A stretch of DNA of 40,519 nucleotides from Herbidospora galbida (GCF_005233835.1 NZ_SZQA01000052.1:1-40519), one strand, 5' to 3'; counted from the first letter of the stretch, positions 17,064-25,370 are shown. The notes: generated by a model not told the origin, from the letters alone. A program made the numbers and translations.

Positions 17064-17918
17064 GTGAGCGGTTTCCAGCAGGCGCGCATCGACTTGGGCA
17101 TCCAGCTCAGGCAGCTCCGGGAGGTCGCTCACCTGTCGGGCAAGGACCTCGCCGAGCGCCTCAACTGGCAGCCGTCGAAGGTCTCGCGCATCGAGAACGC
17201 CCGCCAGACGCCGACCGAGGACGACGTGGTCGTCTGGGCCCAGGCCGTCGCCGCCGAACCCGGCATGGTCGACAGCCTGATCCAGCAGGCGGTCGGGCTG
17301 AGCGAGCGCCACGACTCGTGGAAGGCCCGGCACAAGGGCGGGCTGGCGGCGCTCCAAGAGGACGTACGGGATCTCGAGGCCCGCATCCGGACGCTGCGGA
17401 TCTTCGAGGCCGGGCTGGTGCCCGGCCTGCTGCAGACCGCGGAGTACTCCCGGCACATCTTCCAGAAGGTGCGCCGGGTGTACGAGGCGGTCGACGACGT
17501 CGACGCGGCGATCCGGGTGCGCATGCAGCGGCAGGAGATCCTCTACGATCCGCAGCGCCAGTTCCGGTTCGTGGTGCCCGAGGCGGTGCTGCACATACGG
17601 CTCGCACCGGTCGACGTGATGCGCGGACAGATGGACCGGCTGCTGGCCATCACGACGCTGCCCAACGTCGAGTTCGGCGTGATCCCGTTCGAGACGATGC
17701 TGCCGGCCACCCCGCTGCACAGCTTCGCCATCTACAACGAGGCCCTCGTCGGCGTGGCCACGTTCACCAAGGACCTGCTGCTCAGAGACCCCGACGACAT
17801 CGCCTTCTACGGCCGCGCGTACGACGACTTCGCGGGCGCCGCGGTCTATCGCGACGACGCCCGCGCGGTGATCGTCAGAGTGATCGACGAATTGGGGAAA
17901 CAATCCGCTGATTCATAA
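17064..17918 (+). CDS. XRE-family regulator with DUF5753-like sensor region
   Basis: A 284-aa cytoplasmic DNA-binding protein. Residues 10-70 form a helix-turn-helix (LGIQLRQLREVAHLSGKDLAERL, WQPSKVSRIENARQTPT). Residues about 100-280 match the DUF5753-type domain common in actinomycetes (FEAGLVPGLLQTAEYSRHIF, RMQRQEILYD, FRFVVPEAVLHIR, QMDRLLAITTLPNVEFGVIPF). Such proteins control development, antibiotics or stress together with small partner proteins. Start GTG 17064 follows GGGAGGG (17052-17058). It lies between two small genes, and the same GCAATTGC motif is found before the first and before the third gene, so all three may form one regulatory unit. Confidence 0.9.
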   Translation: MSGFQQARIDLGIQLRQLREVAHLSGKDLAERLNWQPSKVSRIENARQTPTEDDVVVWAQAVAAEPGMVDSLIQQAVGLSERHDSWKARHKGGLAALQEDVRDLEARIRTLRIFEAGLVPGLLQTAEYSRHIFQKVRRVYEAVDDVDAAIRVRMQRQEILYDPQRQFRFVVPEAVLHIRLAPVDVMRGQMDRLLAITTLPNVEFGVIPFETMLPATPLHSFAIYNEALVGVATFTKDLLLRDPDDIAFYGRAYDDFAGAAVYRDDARAVIVRVIDELGKQSADS

Positions 17919-17919
17919 G

Positions 17920-17929
17920 AGCAATTGCT
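17920..17929. promoter_or_regulatory. GCAATTGC palindrome before the 85-aa gene
   Basis: AGCAATTGCT is a perfect 10-bp palindrome starting 2 bp after the XRE stop codon and 58 bp before the next start. Its core is identical to the motif at 16748-16755. It is a candidate operator for the XRE protein. Confidence 0.45.
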
Positions 17930-17986
17930 TGCCTCATGTGACGGGAGCGTGCAATCCTTTCCTCTCAGCCGGGAGGTGATTGTGCG

Positions 17987-18244
17987 ATGCTTGACACTTT
18001 GTGGTGTCTTGAGCGATTCGCCGATGCGACACGGGAGCACATCGACCTTTCGGTGCGCCTGCTCAGCGCCAGCCCGCCGGCGGTACACGTCCGGAACCGT
18101 TTCTCCGACACCCTCGCCGAAACGGTGACCTGCACCGACTGCGGCGCCTTCGTGACCTCGTGGGGCTACCGCCTCGGCACGGTCGAGTCGGTCGAAGACG
18201 CCGCCGCCCGCCTCGCCTACCTGATGGCGGCGCTTCCGGCGTAG
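17987..18244 (+). CDS. 85-aa protein with a CxxC pair, unknown function
   Basis: An 85-aa protein with ATG 17987 and a near-ideal ribosome binding site GGAGGTGAT (17972-17980). The middle has VTCTDCGAFVTSWGYRLG, whose Cys pair could hold a metal with other ligands or with a second subunit. The end, VEDAAARLAYLMAALP, is a probable helix. No family is recognised. It follows the XRE regulator by 68 bp and has the GCAATTGC motif in its upstream region. Its last 28 bp overlap the 3' end of the convergent aminotransferase gene, which is unusual and limits how either tail can evolve. Confidence 0.7.
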   Translation: MLDTLWCLERFADATREHIDLSVRLLSASPPAVHVRNRFSDTLAETVTCTDCGAFVTSWGYRLGTVESVEDAAARLAYLMAALPA

Positions 18245-19602
18245 TCACGCCCCATCGCGTCGAGGTTGGTCAGGAATCTGCGCACGTCGTCGTCGCCGTG
18301 CTGGACCGACAGGGTCCACTGTTCGGTCTTGCCCCAGGGCGGCAGGAAGACCCCGCCGTTGTGCTGGTAAAGCCAGTGCGTGTGTCCCCATTCGTCGGGG
18401 TAGTCCAGAAAGTCGCGATAGTCGCGGAGTTTCTGGTGGAATATTACTGAGCCCTTCGCGCCATATGACTGGACATATCCCGGCATACCCCATCTGCGAA
18501 GAATGGCGGTCGCCTCTTCCGTCATGACCGAGCGCAACCGATCAAAGTGACGATAAGCGTCCGCATTCAGCACGTCCCGCAGCACGACGGCCGCGACCGC
18601 CATGGTGAGCGGATTGCCGTTGAAGGTGCCGACCTGCTCGTACACCCCCTCGGAGATCAGCCTCATCAGGTCGGGCGTGCCGCCGATCGCCCCGCACGGC
18701 AGCCCGCCGCCGAGGGCCTTGGCCAGGCAGATGAGGTCGGGCGTCACGCCCAGTAGTTCGGAGGCCCCGCCCGGTGCGACCGACAGCCCGGTCTTGACCT
18801 CGTCGAAGGCGAGGTAGGCGCCGTGCCGGTGCAGCAGGTCCTTGAGCTGGGCGAGGTAGCCGTCGGGCGGCGGGATGAGCCCGATGTTCATCATGATGGG
18901 TTCGAGGATCATCCCGGCGATCTCGCCGGAGTTCTCGATCAGCGCCCGCTCGACGGCCTCCAGGTCGCCGAAGGGGACGACGACGGTCAGCCGGGCCAGG
19001 TCGGGCGGCACCGAGACGCTGTAGCGCACCGAGCGGGGCCGCAGCGGCGGGCCGGCCTCCTCGATGGACGGATAGACGCTGACCTGCACGGAGTCGTGGT
19101 GGCCGTGGTAGCTGCCCTCGACCTTGATGATCTTCATGCGCCCGGTGGCGGCCCGCATGAGGTGGACGGCGTCCATCGTGGCCTCGGTGCCGGAGTTGCC
19201 GAACCGCCACATGGGCAGCCCGAACCGCCCGGCCAGCAGCCGGGCCACGACGACGGCGTCCCGGGTCGGCTGGGCGAAGTGCGTGCCCTTCCTGACCCGT
19301 TCGTCGATGGTCTCGACGACGGCCGGGTGGGCGTGCCCGACGAGGTTGACCCCGAATCCGCCGTGCAGGTCGACGTAGGAGGTGCCGTCGAGGTCGACGA
19401 CCCGGGAGCCCTGGCCGTGCGAGATCCACACGGCGCCGGGGGGTGCGTCCTGCCAATTGGAGGCCACTCCTCCGGGCAAGACATCGGAGCATTCGGTGCG
19501 CACTCGCCGCGATTCGACGGTCCGGGCGAGGAACGCGCCTTCTTGAAGGGCGATCAGGTCGTCCAGTACGCGAGCCGTTGTCCGCTCGCTGACGACGGTC
19601 AT
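18217..19602 (-). CDS. Class III PLP-dependent aminotransferase (GSA aminomutase-like)
   Basis: A 461-aa PLP enzyme of the class III aminotransferase family. Motifs: DGTSYVDLHGGFGVNLVGHAHP, FGNSGTEATMDAVHLMRAATGR (phosphate-binding GTEA), EGSYHGHHDS, FDEVKTGL and LAKALGGGLP with the PLP lysine at 295. It resembles glutamate-1-semialdehyde aminomutase in layout, but the context is catabolic, not haem synthesis, so I read it as an amine or amino-acid aminotransferase. ATG 19602 is preceded by AAAGGA and lies 2 bp after the Rieske stop. It is the last gene of the leftward FAD/50-aa/Rieske operon. The longer open frame to 20136 runs antisense-free through the Rieske gene and is not used. Substrate unknown. 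Confidence 0.9.
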   Translation of the reverse strand: MTVVSERTTARVLDDLIALQEGAFLARTVESRRVRTECSDVLPGGVASNWQDAPPGAVWISHGQGSRVVDLDGTSYVDLHGGFGVNLVGHAHPAVVETIDERVRKGTHFAQPTRDAVVVARLLAGRFGLPMWRFGNSGTEATMDAVHLMRAATGRMKIIKVEGSYHGHHDSVQVSVYPSIEEAGPPLRPRSVRYSVSVPPDLARLTVVVPFGDLEAVERALIENSGEIAGMILEPIMMNIGLIPPPDGYLAQLKDLLHRHGAYLAFDEVKTGLSVAPGGASELLGVTPDLICLAKALGGGLPCGAIGGTPDLMRLISEGVYEQVGTFNGNPLTMAVAAVVLRDVLNADAYRHFDRLRSVMTEEATAILRRWGMPGYVQSYGAKGSVIFHQKLRDYRDFLDYPDEWGHTHWLYQHNGGVFLPPWGKTEQWTLSVQHGDDDVRRFLTNLDAMGRDYAGSAAIR

Positions 19603-19604
19603 CG

Positions 19605-20729
19605 TTAGATCCTTTCGGGCAGGGCCGGCGCGCGGCCCGTGAGATAAGCGGTCGCCACGGTGGCGATCCACTGGAAGGTGACGTCCTCGTCGGCGGAGAA
19701 CGGGCCCGGCCGGTAGCCGCGCGAGCTCACTCCCCGCTGCACCCCTTCGCAGGCCTGCCAGTCCTGCCGGTTGGTGAGATCCCAGAAGTCGACGGCGTAG
19801 CCGACGTCGGTGGTCCCCTTGGGGAACAGCCACTGGCAGGTGACCTTCGTCCGGGTGGCGGTGAGCGGTTCGAGGACGTGCGTCATGACGTAGTCGGGAT
19901 GCAGGCTGAGCAGCAGGTTCGGGAACAGGTGCAGGTATTCGACGATCCGCAGCCGCTCGCCGGTGATGCCCGGGAGCGGCCCGGCCGCCGACGCGCCGTC
20001 GAACGACATCGTCTCGGCGCCGTCGACGAGGTCCATGCGGCCGCCCGCCCACAGGCCGGTCGGGACGTAGTTGTCGCCGCTGTCCGGGGGCGACACCGCG
20101 CAGAGCTCCGGGTGGATCGCCGGGCAGTGGTAGCACTCGTGGTAGTTCTCGACGGCGAGTTTCCAGTTGGCGTCGAGCTCGTATTCGTGCGACGCGGCCA
20201 CGTCGAGCTCGTTCAGCGTGTACGGCGCCACGATCTCCTCAAGGCCGTCGAGGTAGTCGTGGATGGGCGGGGCCTGGCCGTCGGCGTTGACGAACACGAA
20301 CCCGTGCCACTCGGTGATCGGGACCTCGACCAGGCCGAGCTTGGGCGCGGGCTCTCCGGGGATGCGGTGCAGGTCGCCCTTCAGGGTGTAGACCCAGTTG
20401 TGGTACGGGCAGGCGATGAACCGGCCCGTCGCGCTCGAACCGCACGGGAGCAGTTCGTGGGCCCGGTGGCGGCAGACGTTGTAGAAGCCCCGGGGGGTGG
20501 CGTCGTCGTCGCGGACCAGCAGCACCGAGTCGTCGCCGACGGCGACGGCCTTCCGGCCCCGGTTCGGGATGTCCGACGAGCGTCCCGCGCAGACCCACCC
20601 ACCGGCGAAGACGACCTTGCGCTCCCAGTCGAGGACGTCGTCGGCGATGTAGGCGGCCTGCGGGAGCATCTGCCCCGGGGCCTTGAGACACTCACGGACC
20701 TCGTCGAGGTCGAGCGGGGCGGAGTTCAT
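19605..20729 (-). CDS. Rieske non-haem iron oxygenase alpha subunit
   Basis: A 374-aa oxygenase component of the ring-hydroxylating/choline-monooxygenase type. The Rieske [2Fe-2S] ligands are Cys86-x-His88 and Cys107-x-x-His110. The mononuclear iron site is in ENYHECYHCPAIHP. The NYHECYHC form is the one seen in choline, glycine-betaine, carnitine and stachydrine mono-oxygenases, which attack quaternary amines, so oxidation of an N-methylated or quaternary amine is a fair inference. An electron-transfer reductase gene is not in the window. ATG 20729 overlaps the stop of the 50-aa gene (ATGA). The aminotransferase follows by 2 bp. The polyamine-type transporter on the other side of the operon supports an amine substrate. 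Confidence 0.92.
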   Translation of the reverse strand: MNSAPLDLDEVRECLKAPGQMLPQAAYIADDVLDWERKVVFAGGWVCAGRSSDIPNRGRKAVAVGDDSVLLVRDDDATPRGFYNVCRHRAHELLPCGSSATGRFIACPYHNWVYTLKGDLHRIPGEPAPKLGLVEVPITEWHGFVFVNADGQAPPIHDYLDGLEEIVAPYTLNELDVAASHEYELDANWKLAVENYHECYHCPAIHPELCAVSPPDSGDNYVPTGLWAGGRMDLVDGAETMSFDGASAAGPLPGITGERLRIVEYLHLFPNLLLSLHPDYVMTHVLEPLTATRTKVTCQWLFPKGTTDVGYAVDFWDLTNRQDWQACEGVQRGVSSRGYRPGPFSADEDVTFQWIATVATAYLTGRAPALPERI

Positions 20730-20878
20730 CGCTTGCACCACCCCGTGGGGGCCTTGCCGGAGCCGCACCAGTCCGACGGCTTGACGGCACCGGCCTGGCT
20801 GGGCGGCCAGACGAGGCCACCTTTTTTGTCAGGTTGGGCCAAGGCGCTCAACAACGCCTTCCCTAGAGCCTGGATCAT
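20726..20878 (-). CDS. 50-aa Trp/Cys-containing protein between FAD and Rieske genes
   Basis: A small gene that is easy to miss. The frame starts ATG 20878 and stops at 20726, giving MIQALGKALLSALAQ as N terminus, then a stretch with GLVWPP, and SDWCGSGK and TGWCKR at the end. Both ends show ATGA 4-bp overlaps, with the FAD gene stop (20875-20878) and with the Rieske start (20726-20729), which is strong evidence for translation in the operon. AGAGGTGGTGG precedes the start. The N terminus could be a short amphipathic helix; the two WC pairs could bind metal or form a disulfide. It might be an accessory or electron-transfer-docking peptide for the Rieske enzyme, but that is speculation. No family recognised. 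Codon use includes CTA, TTG and AAA AAA, less biased than neighbours. Confidence 0.75.
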   Translation of the reverse strand: MIQALGKALLSALAQPDKKGGLVWPPSQAGAVKPSDWCGSGKAPTGWCKR

Positions 20879-22473
20879 CGGTTCCACCACCTCTTGCGGT
20901 CGTTCAGGATTCGGCGGGTGGCCAGGTAGCCGGCGATGCCCGTCACCCCTCCTCCGCCGTGGGTGGCGGAGGAACACTGGTAAAGGCCCTTCACCGGGGT
21001 GGTGAAGTCGGCGTAGCCGGGGGCGGGCCTCAGGTGGAAGAGCTGGTCGGGGGAGAGCTCGCCGTGGAAGATGTTGCCGCCGAGCAGGCCGTACTCGTGT
21101 TCCATCTCGTGGGGGCCGATGACCTGGCGGTGGATGACCGAGGCCTTGAAGCCGGGGGCCAACTGGTCGTAGCCGTCGATGACGCGGTCGGCGTAGGCGT
21201 CGAGTTCCTCGGTGCGGGGCTCCTCGTTCCAGGTGTGCGGGACCCACTGGGTGAACATCGACATGATGTGGGTGCCCTCGGGGCAGAGCGTGCGGTCGAC
21301 CGTCGAGGGGATGACCGAGTCGGAGAACGGCCTGCGCGCGGCGACGCCCGACCTCGCGTCCTGGAAGGCCTGTTCGACGTACTCGATGGAGTGGCAGAGC
21401 TCGACCGAGCCGGTCAGGTCGGCTTCGGGGCTGGACGGGAAGGTCGGGAGCTCCGAGAGGGCCAGGTTGATCTTCACGACGCCCGAGCGGGAGCGCCAGC
21501 GTTCGATGTCGCGCGCGAAGTCGTCGGGCAGGTGGTCGCGGCCGACGTGCGTGAGGAAGGTGGTTTTGGGGTGGGTGGCGGCGACGACGGTGGAGGCGGT
21601 GAACTCGCGGCCGTCTTCGAGGGCGACCCCCACCACCCTGCCCCCTTTTATGAGGATTTTTCGGACAGGGGCCTCGGTGATGACCGTCGCGCCGAACGCC
21701 TCGGCCGACCGGCGGATCGCGTCGCTGACCGCGCCCATGCCCCCGATCGGGTAGCCCCACGACCCCATCCGGCCGTCGCCGACGTCGCCGATCGTGTGGT
21801 GCATCATCACGTAGGCGGTGCCCGGCTCGGCCGGCCCGGCCCAGGTTCCGATGACGCCGTTGATCGACATCACGCCCTTGACCTCGGGCGACTCGAACCA
21901 CTCGTTCAGCAGGTCTTCGACGGACATGGTGAACAGGCGGACCGCGTCGGCGGTGCCCCGCGTCCGCAGGCCGCGCAGCCCCCAGGCCAGTCGCAGCTGG
22001 TCGATCAGATCCTTCGGCCGCAGCGAGCCGACGTTGGGCGGGGTGCGCATGAGCAGTGGGGACAGGACGTCGCCGATCCCCTGGAGCCAGGCCTCGTAGC
22101 GGGGCATCGCCTCGGCGTCCTTCGCGGAGAACGCGGCGAGCTGGGCGTGGTCACGGGCCGGGTCGCCCGTCTCGGTCAGCAGGGAACGGCCGTCGGGGAA
22201 GGGGACGAAGCTGGGACCCATCGGGATCACGTCGTAGCCGTGGTCTTTGAGCCGCAGGTCACGCAGGATCGTGGGGGGCATCAGGCTCATGACGTACGAG
22301 AGAGCGGTGACCTTGAACTCGGGGCCCCACGGGGTTTCGGTCGTGGCGGCGCCGCCGGTGACCGGGCGGGCTTCGGCGACGAGGGTGGAGAGTCCGGCTC
22401 GGGCGAGATAGGCCGCGGCGACGAGCCCGTTGTGCCCGCCCCCGACGATGATCGCGTCGTATGCGTGTTTCAC
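20875..22473 (-). CDS. FAD-dependent oxidoreductase (phytoene desaturase/amine oxidase-like)
   Basis: A 532-aa flavoprotein with a dinucleotide-binding fold at the N terminus ([29 protein letters not shown]). It has WGYPIGGMGAVSDAIRRSAEAFGA, typical of the NAD(P)/FAD oxidoreductases related to carotenoid desaturases, and a C-terminal FAD motif around SSATHGGGGVTGIAGYLATR. GTG 22473 follows AAGGGG on this strand. It is the first gene of the operon with the 50-aa protein, Rieske oxygenase and aminotransferase, and it diverges from the ABC transporter genes. No carotenoid genes are near, so desaturation or oxidation of an amine-containing substrate is more likely. A paralogue is at 34230-35717. 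Confidence 0.9.
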   Translation of the reverse strand: MKHAYDAIIVGGGHNGLVAAAYLARAGLSTLVAEARPVTGGAATTETPWGPEFKVTALSYVMSLMPPTILRDLRLKDHGYDVIPMGPSFVPFPDGRSLLTETGDPARDHAQLAAFSAKDAEAMPRYEAWLQGIGDVLSPLLMRTPPNVGSLRPKDLIDQLRLAWGLRGLRTRGTADAVRLFTMSVEDLLNEWFESPEVKGVMSINGVIGTWAGPAEPGTAYVMMHHTIGDVGDGRMGSWGYPIGGMGAVSDAIRRSAEAFGATVITEAPVRKILIKGGRVVGVALEDGREFTASTVVAATHPKTTFLTHVGRDHLPDDFARDIERWRSRSGVVKINLALSELPTFPSSPEADLTGSVELCHSIEYVEQAFQDARSGVAARRPFSDSVIPSTVDRTLCPEGTHIMSMFTQWVPHTWNEEPRTEELDAYADRVIDGYDQLAPGFKASVIHRQVIGPHEMEHEYGLLGGNIFHGELSPDQLFHLRPAPGYADFTTPVKGLYQCSSATHGGGGVTGIAGYLATRRILNDRKRWWNR

Positions 22474-22553
22474 CGGCTGTACCCCTTCTGCATGGCGTTA
22501 CGACCCGGAAAACTTATGCCCGCACGCCTTGCGGCCCCTGGGGGCCACACCAG

Positions 22554-22581
22554 CAGACTAACTGGTTAACCAGTCAGTCTG
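22554..22581. promoter_or_regulatory. 28-bp operator palindrome in the divergent amine/transport promoter
   Basis: The core ACTGGTTAACCAGT (22561-22574) is a perfect palindrome, and the symmetry extends to 22554-22581 with 13 of 14 base pairs matching. It sits between the FAD oxidoreductase and the binding-protein genes. The TetR-linked sites at 28280-28297 and 29008-29025 share ACTGG...CCAGT, so the TetR protein encoded at 28319-28954 is the likely binder. Confidence 0.7.
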
Positions 22582-22616
22582 GCAAGAGGAGATTCGGTAC
22601 CAGAAAAGGGAACAGC

Positions 22617-23798
22617 ATGGATCGACGCAGGTTTCTGCTGGTCAGCGCCTTAGCTGCGACGGCGGCATGTGGAGGCGAGCGGCCCGGCCGCTCGACGGGG
22701 TCCTCCGCAGTGCCGCTCACCAGAACGGATTCACCCGGCGCTCTGCCACTGCACGACGACATCCCTCCGATCGCGGACGGGCTCTCCCCGGAGTCCGGCG
22801 GGGTGCTCAAGATCTTGAACTATCCCGAGTACGTCTCCCCCGACGTGCTGAAGGCCTTCGGGAAGAAGCACGGGGTGGAGGTCGAGGTGACGACCTTCAA
22901 CACGATGGAAGACGCGATCTCCAAGCTCCGCACGCCCGGCGCGTCGTTCGACGTGTGGTTCCCGACGCCCGACGTGATCGGGAAGGCGGCCGTCGGGAAG
23001 CTGCTCCTCCCCCTGAACAAGACGTACCTAGGGAACCTGGCCAACGCGTGGCCGCAGCTCCAGTCGCCCTTCTACGACGAGGGGTCGCGGTATTCCGTGC
23101 CCTACTGCGCCTACACCTCCGGGGTCGGCTACCGGGCCGACGAGGTGACGGCCGGGTTCGGGTACGGGCTGCTCTGGGACCCCGCCTACAAGGGCAAGGC
23201 GTACCTGATCGACGACCATCGCGAGGGGCTGGCCCTGGCGATGCTCAAGAACGGGTCGCGGGAGATCAACACCGAGGACCCGGTGAAGATCAAGCAGGCC
23301 GGGACGTGGCTCTCCGAGCTGGTGCCGCTGATGAACATCAAGACCGGGATCGCGGCCTACCAGCTGGTGGCCGAGGGCCAGGCGACGGTGCATCACTGCT
23401 GGTCGGGCGACATGATCAACGCGCAGTCCTATCTGCCCAAGGGGGTGGACGCGGACGTGCTCGGCTACTGGTACCCGTCCGACGACCTCGGCGTGGTCGG
23501 CACCGACTCCCTCGCCGTACCGGCCTCGGCGACCAAGCCGGTTCTCGCCCACATGCTGCTGAACCATCTGCTGGATCCGGTGGTGGCGCAGGAGAACTTC
23601 TCCTTCACGGGCTACCAGCCGGCCCTGTCGGCGATCACGCCCGAGAAGATGGTCACCGACGAGTTCGTGACCGAGGGCCTGAAGTCGGCGATCGTGACAC
23701 CGGACGTCTACGCGCGCAGCCAGCAGATCTTCCAGATCTCGCCCGCGGCGGAGGCGGTCTGGCTGGACACGTGGTCGCAGTTCAAGGCAGGCCAGTGA
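22617..23798 (+). CDS. Polyamine-type ABC transporter substrate-binding lipoprotein
   Basis: A 393-aa periplasmic-type binding protein of the PotD/PotF family. The N terminus MDRRRFLLVSALAATAAC combines a twin-arginine-like motif with a lipobox-like Cys18, so it is probably a membrane-anchored lipoprotein. The fold begins GGVLKILNYPEYVSPDVLKAF; further landmarks are FDVWFPTPDVI, VPYCAYTSGVGYRADEV and ATVHHCWSGDM. ATG 22617 has AAAAGGG upstream; the longer frame from 22461 crosses the operator and is not credible. The ligand is probably a cationic amine, from family and from the neighbouring amine-oxidising genes. Its stop overlaps the next start by 4 bp (GTGA). Confidence 0.9.
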   Translation: MDRRRFLLVSALAATAACGGERPGRSTGSSAVPLTRTDSPGALPLHDDIPPIADGLSPESGGVLKILNYPEYVSPDVLKAFGKKHGVEVEVTTFNTMEDAISKLRTPGASFDVWFPTPDVIGKAAVGKLLLPLNKTYLGNLANAWPQLQSPFYDEGSRYSVPYCAYTSGVGYRADEVTAGFGYGLLWDPAYKGKAYLIDDHREGLALAMLKNGSREINTEDPVKIKQAGTWLSELVPLMNIKTGIAAYQLVAEGQATVHHCWSGDMINAQSYLPKGVDADVLGYWYPSDDLGVVGTDSLAVPASATKPVLAHMLLNHLLDPVVAQENFSFTGYQPALSAITPEKMVTDEFVTEGLKSAIVTPDVYARSQQIFQISPAAEAVWLDTWSQFKAGQ

Positions 23799-24853
23799 GC
23801 GGGGACGGTGAGGCTTCCTCGGACTCCCCTGGAGCAGCGGAATCGCCGCAGACCGACCCGCCCGAACCCGGCACGAGACCACCCGGCCGTCTCCAGGTCG
23901 GAGAAAAGCGGCGCCGAAATGTCGGGGCTCCAGCCGATGGGCCGACGTCTGGGCGGCGGCGTCACCGGGGCCCGGGTGGTGGGCTGTGGGCTCTGCTCGC
24001 CGCGCCCGGCACGCTCTGGCTGTCGCTGCTGTTCGCGGTGCCGTTCTACGCCGTCGCCGCCGTGGCCTTCGGCTACACCGATCCGGTGTTCAACGCGCCC
24101 GTACCGGAATGGGACCCCCGCTACTGGGACTTCACCGCGTTCACCGAGATCCTCACGCGGTCGATCACCGGCGACCTGCGACCGGTCTTCCTGCGCACGC
24201 TGCTGTACGTCGCCCTCGCCCTGGGGCTGTGCGTGGTCATCGGGTATCCGGTGGCCTACTACGTCGCCCGGCACGCCGGACGCCACCGGGCCCTGCTGCT
24301 CGGCCTGATCCTCGCGCCCTGGTGGGTGAACTACCTGACCCGGATGCTGGCCTGGCTGAACCTGCTCCAGGACGACGGCTACGTCAACGATTTGCTCCTG
24401 CTCACCCGGATCGTCGACGAACCGGTGCGCTGGCTGTCGGGCAACCCGGTGACGGTGGTGCTGGCGCTGGTCTACGGGTACATCCCGTTCTTCATCGTGC
24501 CCCTGTTCTCCACCCTCGACCGCATCGACCCGCTGCTCCTGGAGGCCGCACGCGACCTCGGCTGTTCGAGCCGGGGCGCGTTCTGGCACGTGACGCTCCC
24601 GCTGTCCCGCCCGGGGCTGCTCACCGCGTCGGCCATCACCGCGCTGCCGATGTTCGGCGACTACTACACCAACACCCTCGTGTCGGGCTCCCCCACCACC
24701 ACGATGATCGCCAACCAGATCGAGTTCTACCTGCTCGGCGGGACGCGGAAGGAACTCGGGGCGTCACTCGTGCTGCTGCTGTCGGCGCTGCTCATGGTGC
24801 TGATGGTCTACTACCTGATCTCCAGCCGCCGGGCCGAGGAGGAGGTGTCGTGA
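23795..24853 (+). CDS. ABC transporter permease, PotB-like
   Basis: A 352-aa inner-membrane permease. The first 65 residues are an unusually long, charged, Pro/Arg/Gly-rich cytoplasmic tail; then come hydrophobic segments starting LWALLAAPGTLWLSLLFAVPFYAVA. The EAA loop is LLEAARDLGCSSRGAFWHVTLPLSRPG, the docking site for the ATPase. GTG 23795 overlaps the binding-protein stop. Its last 90 bp are overlapped antisense by the minus-strand gene at 24764-25327. The partner permease lies 540 bp downstream instead of adjacent, and no ATPase gene is present in the window. Confidence 0.9.
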   Translation: MSGDGEASSDSPGAAESPQTDPPEPGTRPPGRLQVGEKRRRNVGAPADGPTSGRRRHRGPGGGLWALLAAPGTLWLSLLFAVPFYAVAAVAFGYTDPVFNAPVPEWDPRYWDFTAFTEILTRSITGDLRPVFLRTLLYVALALGLCVVIGYPVAYYVARHAGRHRALLLGLILAPWWVNYLTRMLAWLNLLQDDGYVNDLLLLTRIVDEPVRWLSGNPVTVVLALVYGYIPFFIVPLFSTLDRIDPLLLEAARDLGCSSRGAFWHVTLPLSRPGLLTASAITALPMFGDYYTNTLVSGSPTTTMIANQIEFYLLGGTRKELGASLVLLLSALLMVLMVYYLISSRRAEEEVS

Positions 24854-25327
24854 CGCGGCGTCCTCGGCGACAGCGTCCATCCATCTGGCGGACAGATCGC
24901 CGGAAACGATACGCACCGAGCCTCCGGTGAAAACGAATTCATGACTGCAGCCCAATGAGTGCGGGAGAATCTCATCGAGCATCAGGCTTCCGAGTGCCGC
25001 CGCCTCCGTGCCTCGTCTCCGAAGCCGGACGTCGAATTCGCCGACCTCGGTGTAGCTCACTTCCAGCCCACCTTCGTGCTTCCATTCATTGGGGCCGAAG
25101 GTGAGGTGCAGGCCGTCATCCGAGAGATGCACGGTGACCAGGGTCAGGTCTTTCACGCAGCGCGAACCGTAGAAGTCGTAGTGGGCGGGATCCGAGGCGA
25201 ATTCCCGGGCACCGGGAGGAAGCTCCTCTTTGAACCGGGGCAGGGCCTGAAGGTACTCCTCGGCACTCACCAGGAATCCATAGGGATCCGCCTGTCGTTC
25301 GACCCTGACGAACTTCACCATCCGCAT
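24764..25327 (-). CDS. Hypothetical protein lying antisense between the two permeases
   Basis: A 187-aa frame running against the transporter genes. Residues 1-150 look like a real soluble protein (MVKFVRVERQADPYGFLVSAEEY, DLTLVTVHLSDDGLHLTFGPNEW, YTEVGEFDVRLRRRGTEAAALGSLMLDEILPHSLGCSHEFVF). The last 30 residues (HQHHEQRRQQQHE) come from the antisense of the permease and are low-complexity. ATG 25327 or 25321 may be the start; no good ribosome binding site is visible. G+C is lower here than in the flanking genes, hinting at a later insertion into the transporter operon. No family recognised. Confidence 0.7.
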   Translation of the reverse strand: MRMVKFVRVERQADPYGFLVSAEEYLQALPRFKEELPPGAREFASDPAHYDFYGSRCVKDLTLVTVHLSDDGLHLTFGPNEWKHEGGLEVSYTEVGEFDVRLRRRGTEAAALGSLMLDEILPHSLGCSHEFVFTGGSVRIVSGDLSARWMDAVAEDAASRHLLLGPAAGDQVVDHQHHEQRRQQQHE

Positions 25328-25357
25328 CCCGTCATGTCGCCACTGGCGTGCGGGCTT

Positions 25358-25370
25358 TCACGTTACGTGA
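25358..25370. promoter_or_regulatory. Palindrome before the second permease
   Basis: TCACGT (25358-25363) and ACGTGA (25365-25370) flank a single T. It lies between the starts of the minus-strand hypothetical gene and permease 2, so it could regulate either. TAACGT on the minus strand also resembles a -10 box. Confidence 0.35.

Noticed and set aside
18217-19602. hemL (glutamate-1-semialdehyde aminomutase) for haem synthesis
   Set aside because: Context is a Rieske/FAD/transport operon, no haem genes are near, and the whole class III family shares these motifs.
20875-22473. Carotenoid phytoene desaturase
   Set aside because: No crtB, crtE or other carotenoid genes nearby; this subfamily of oxidoreductases is widespread outside carotenoid pathways.
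22533-22546. GGCCCC-TG-GGGGCC inverted repeat as a terminator
   Set aside because: It lies between divergent promoters where no transcript should end; short G/C runs of this type occur by chance in such DNA.
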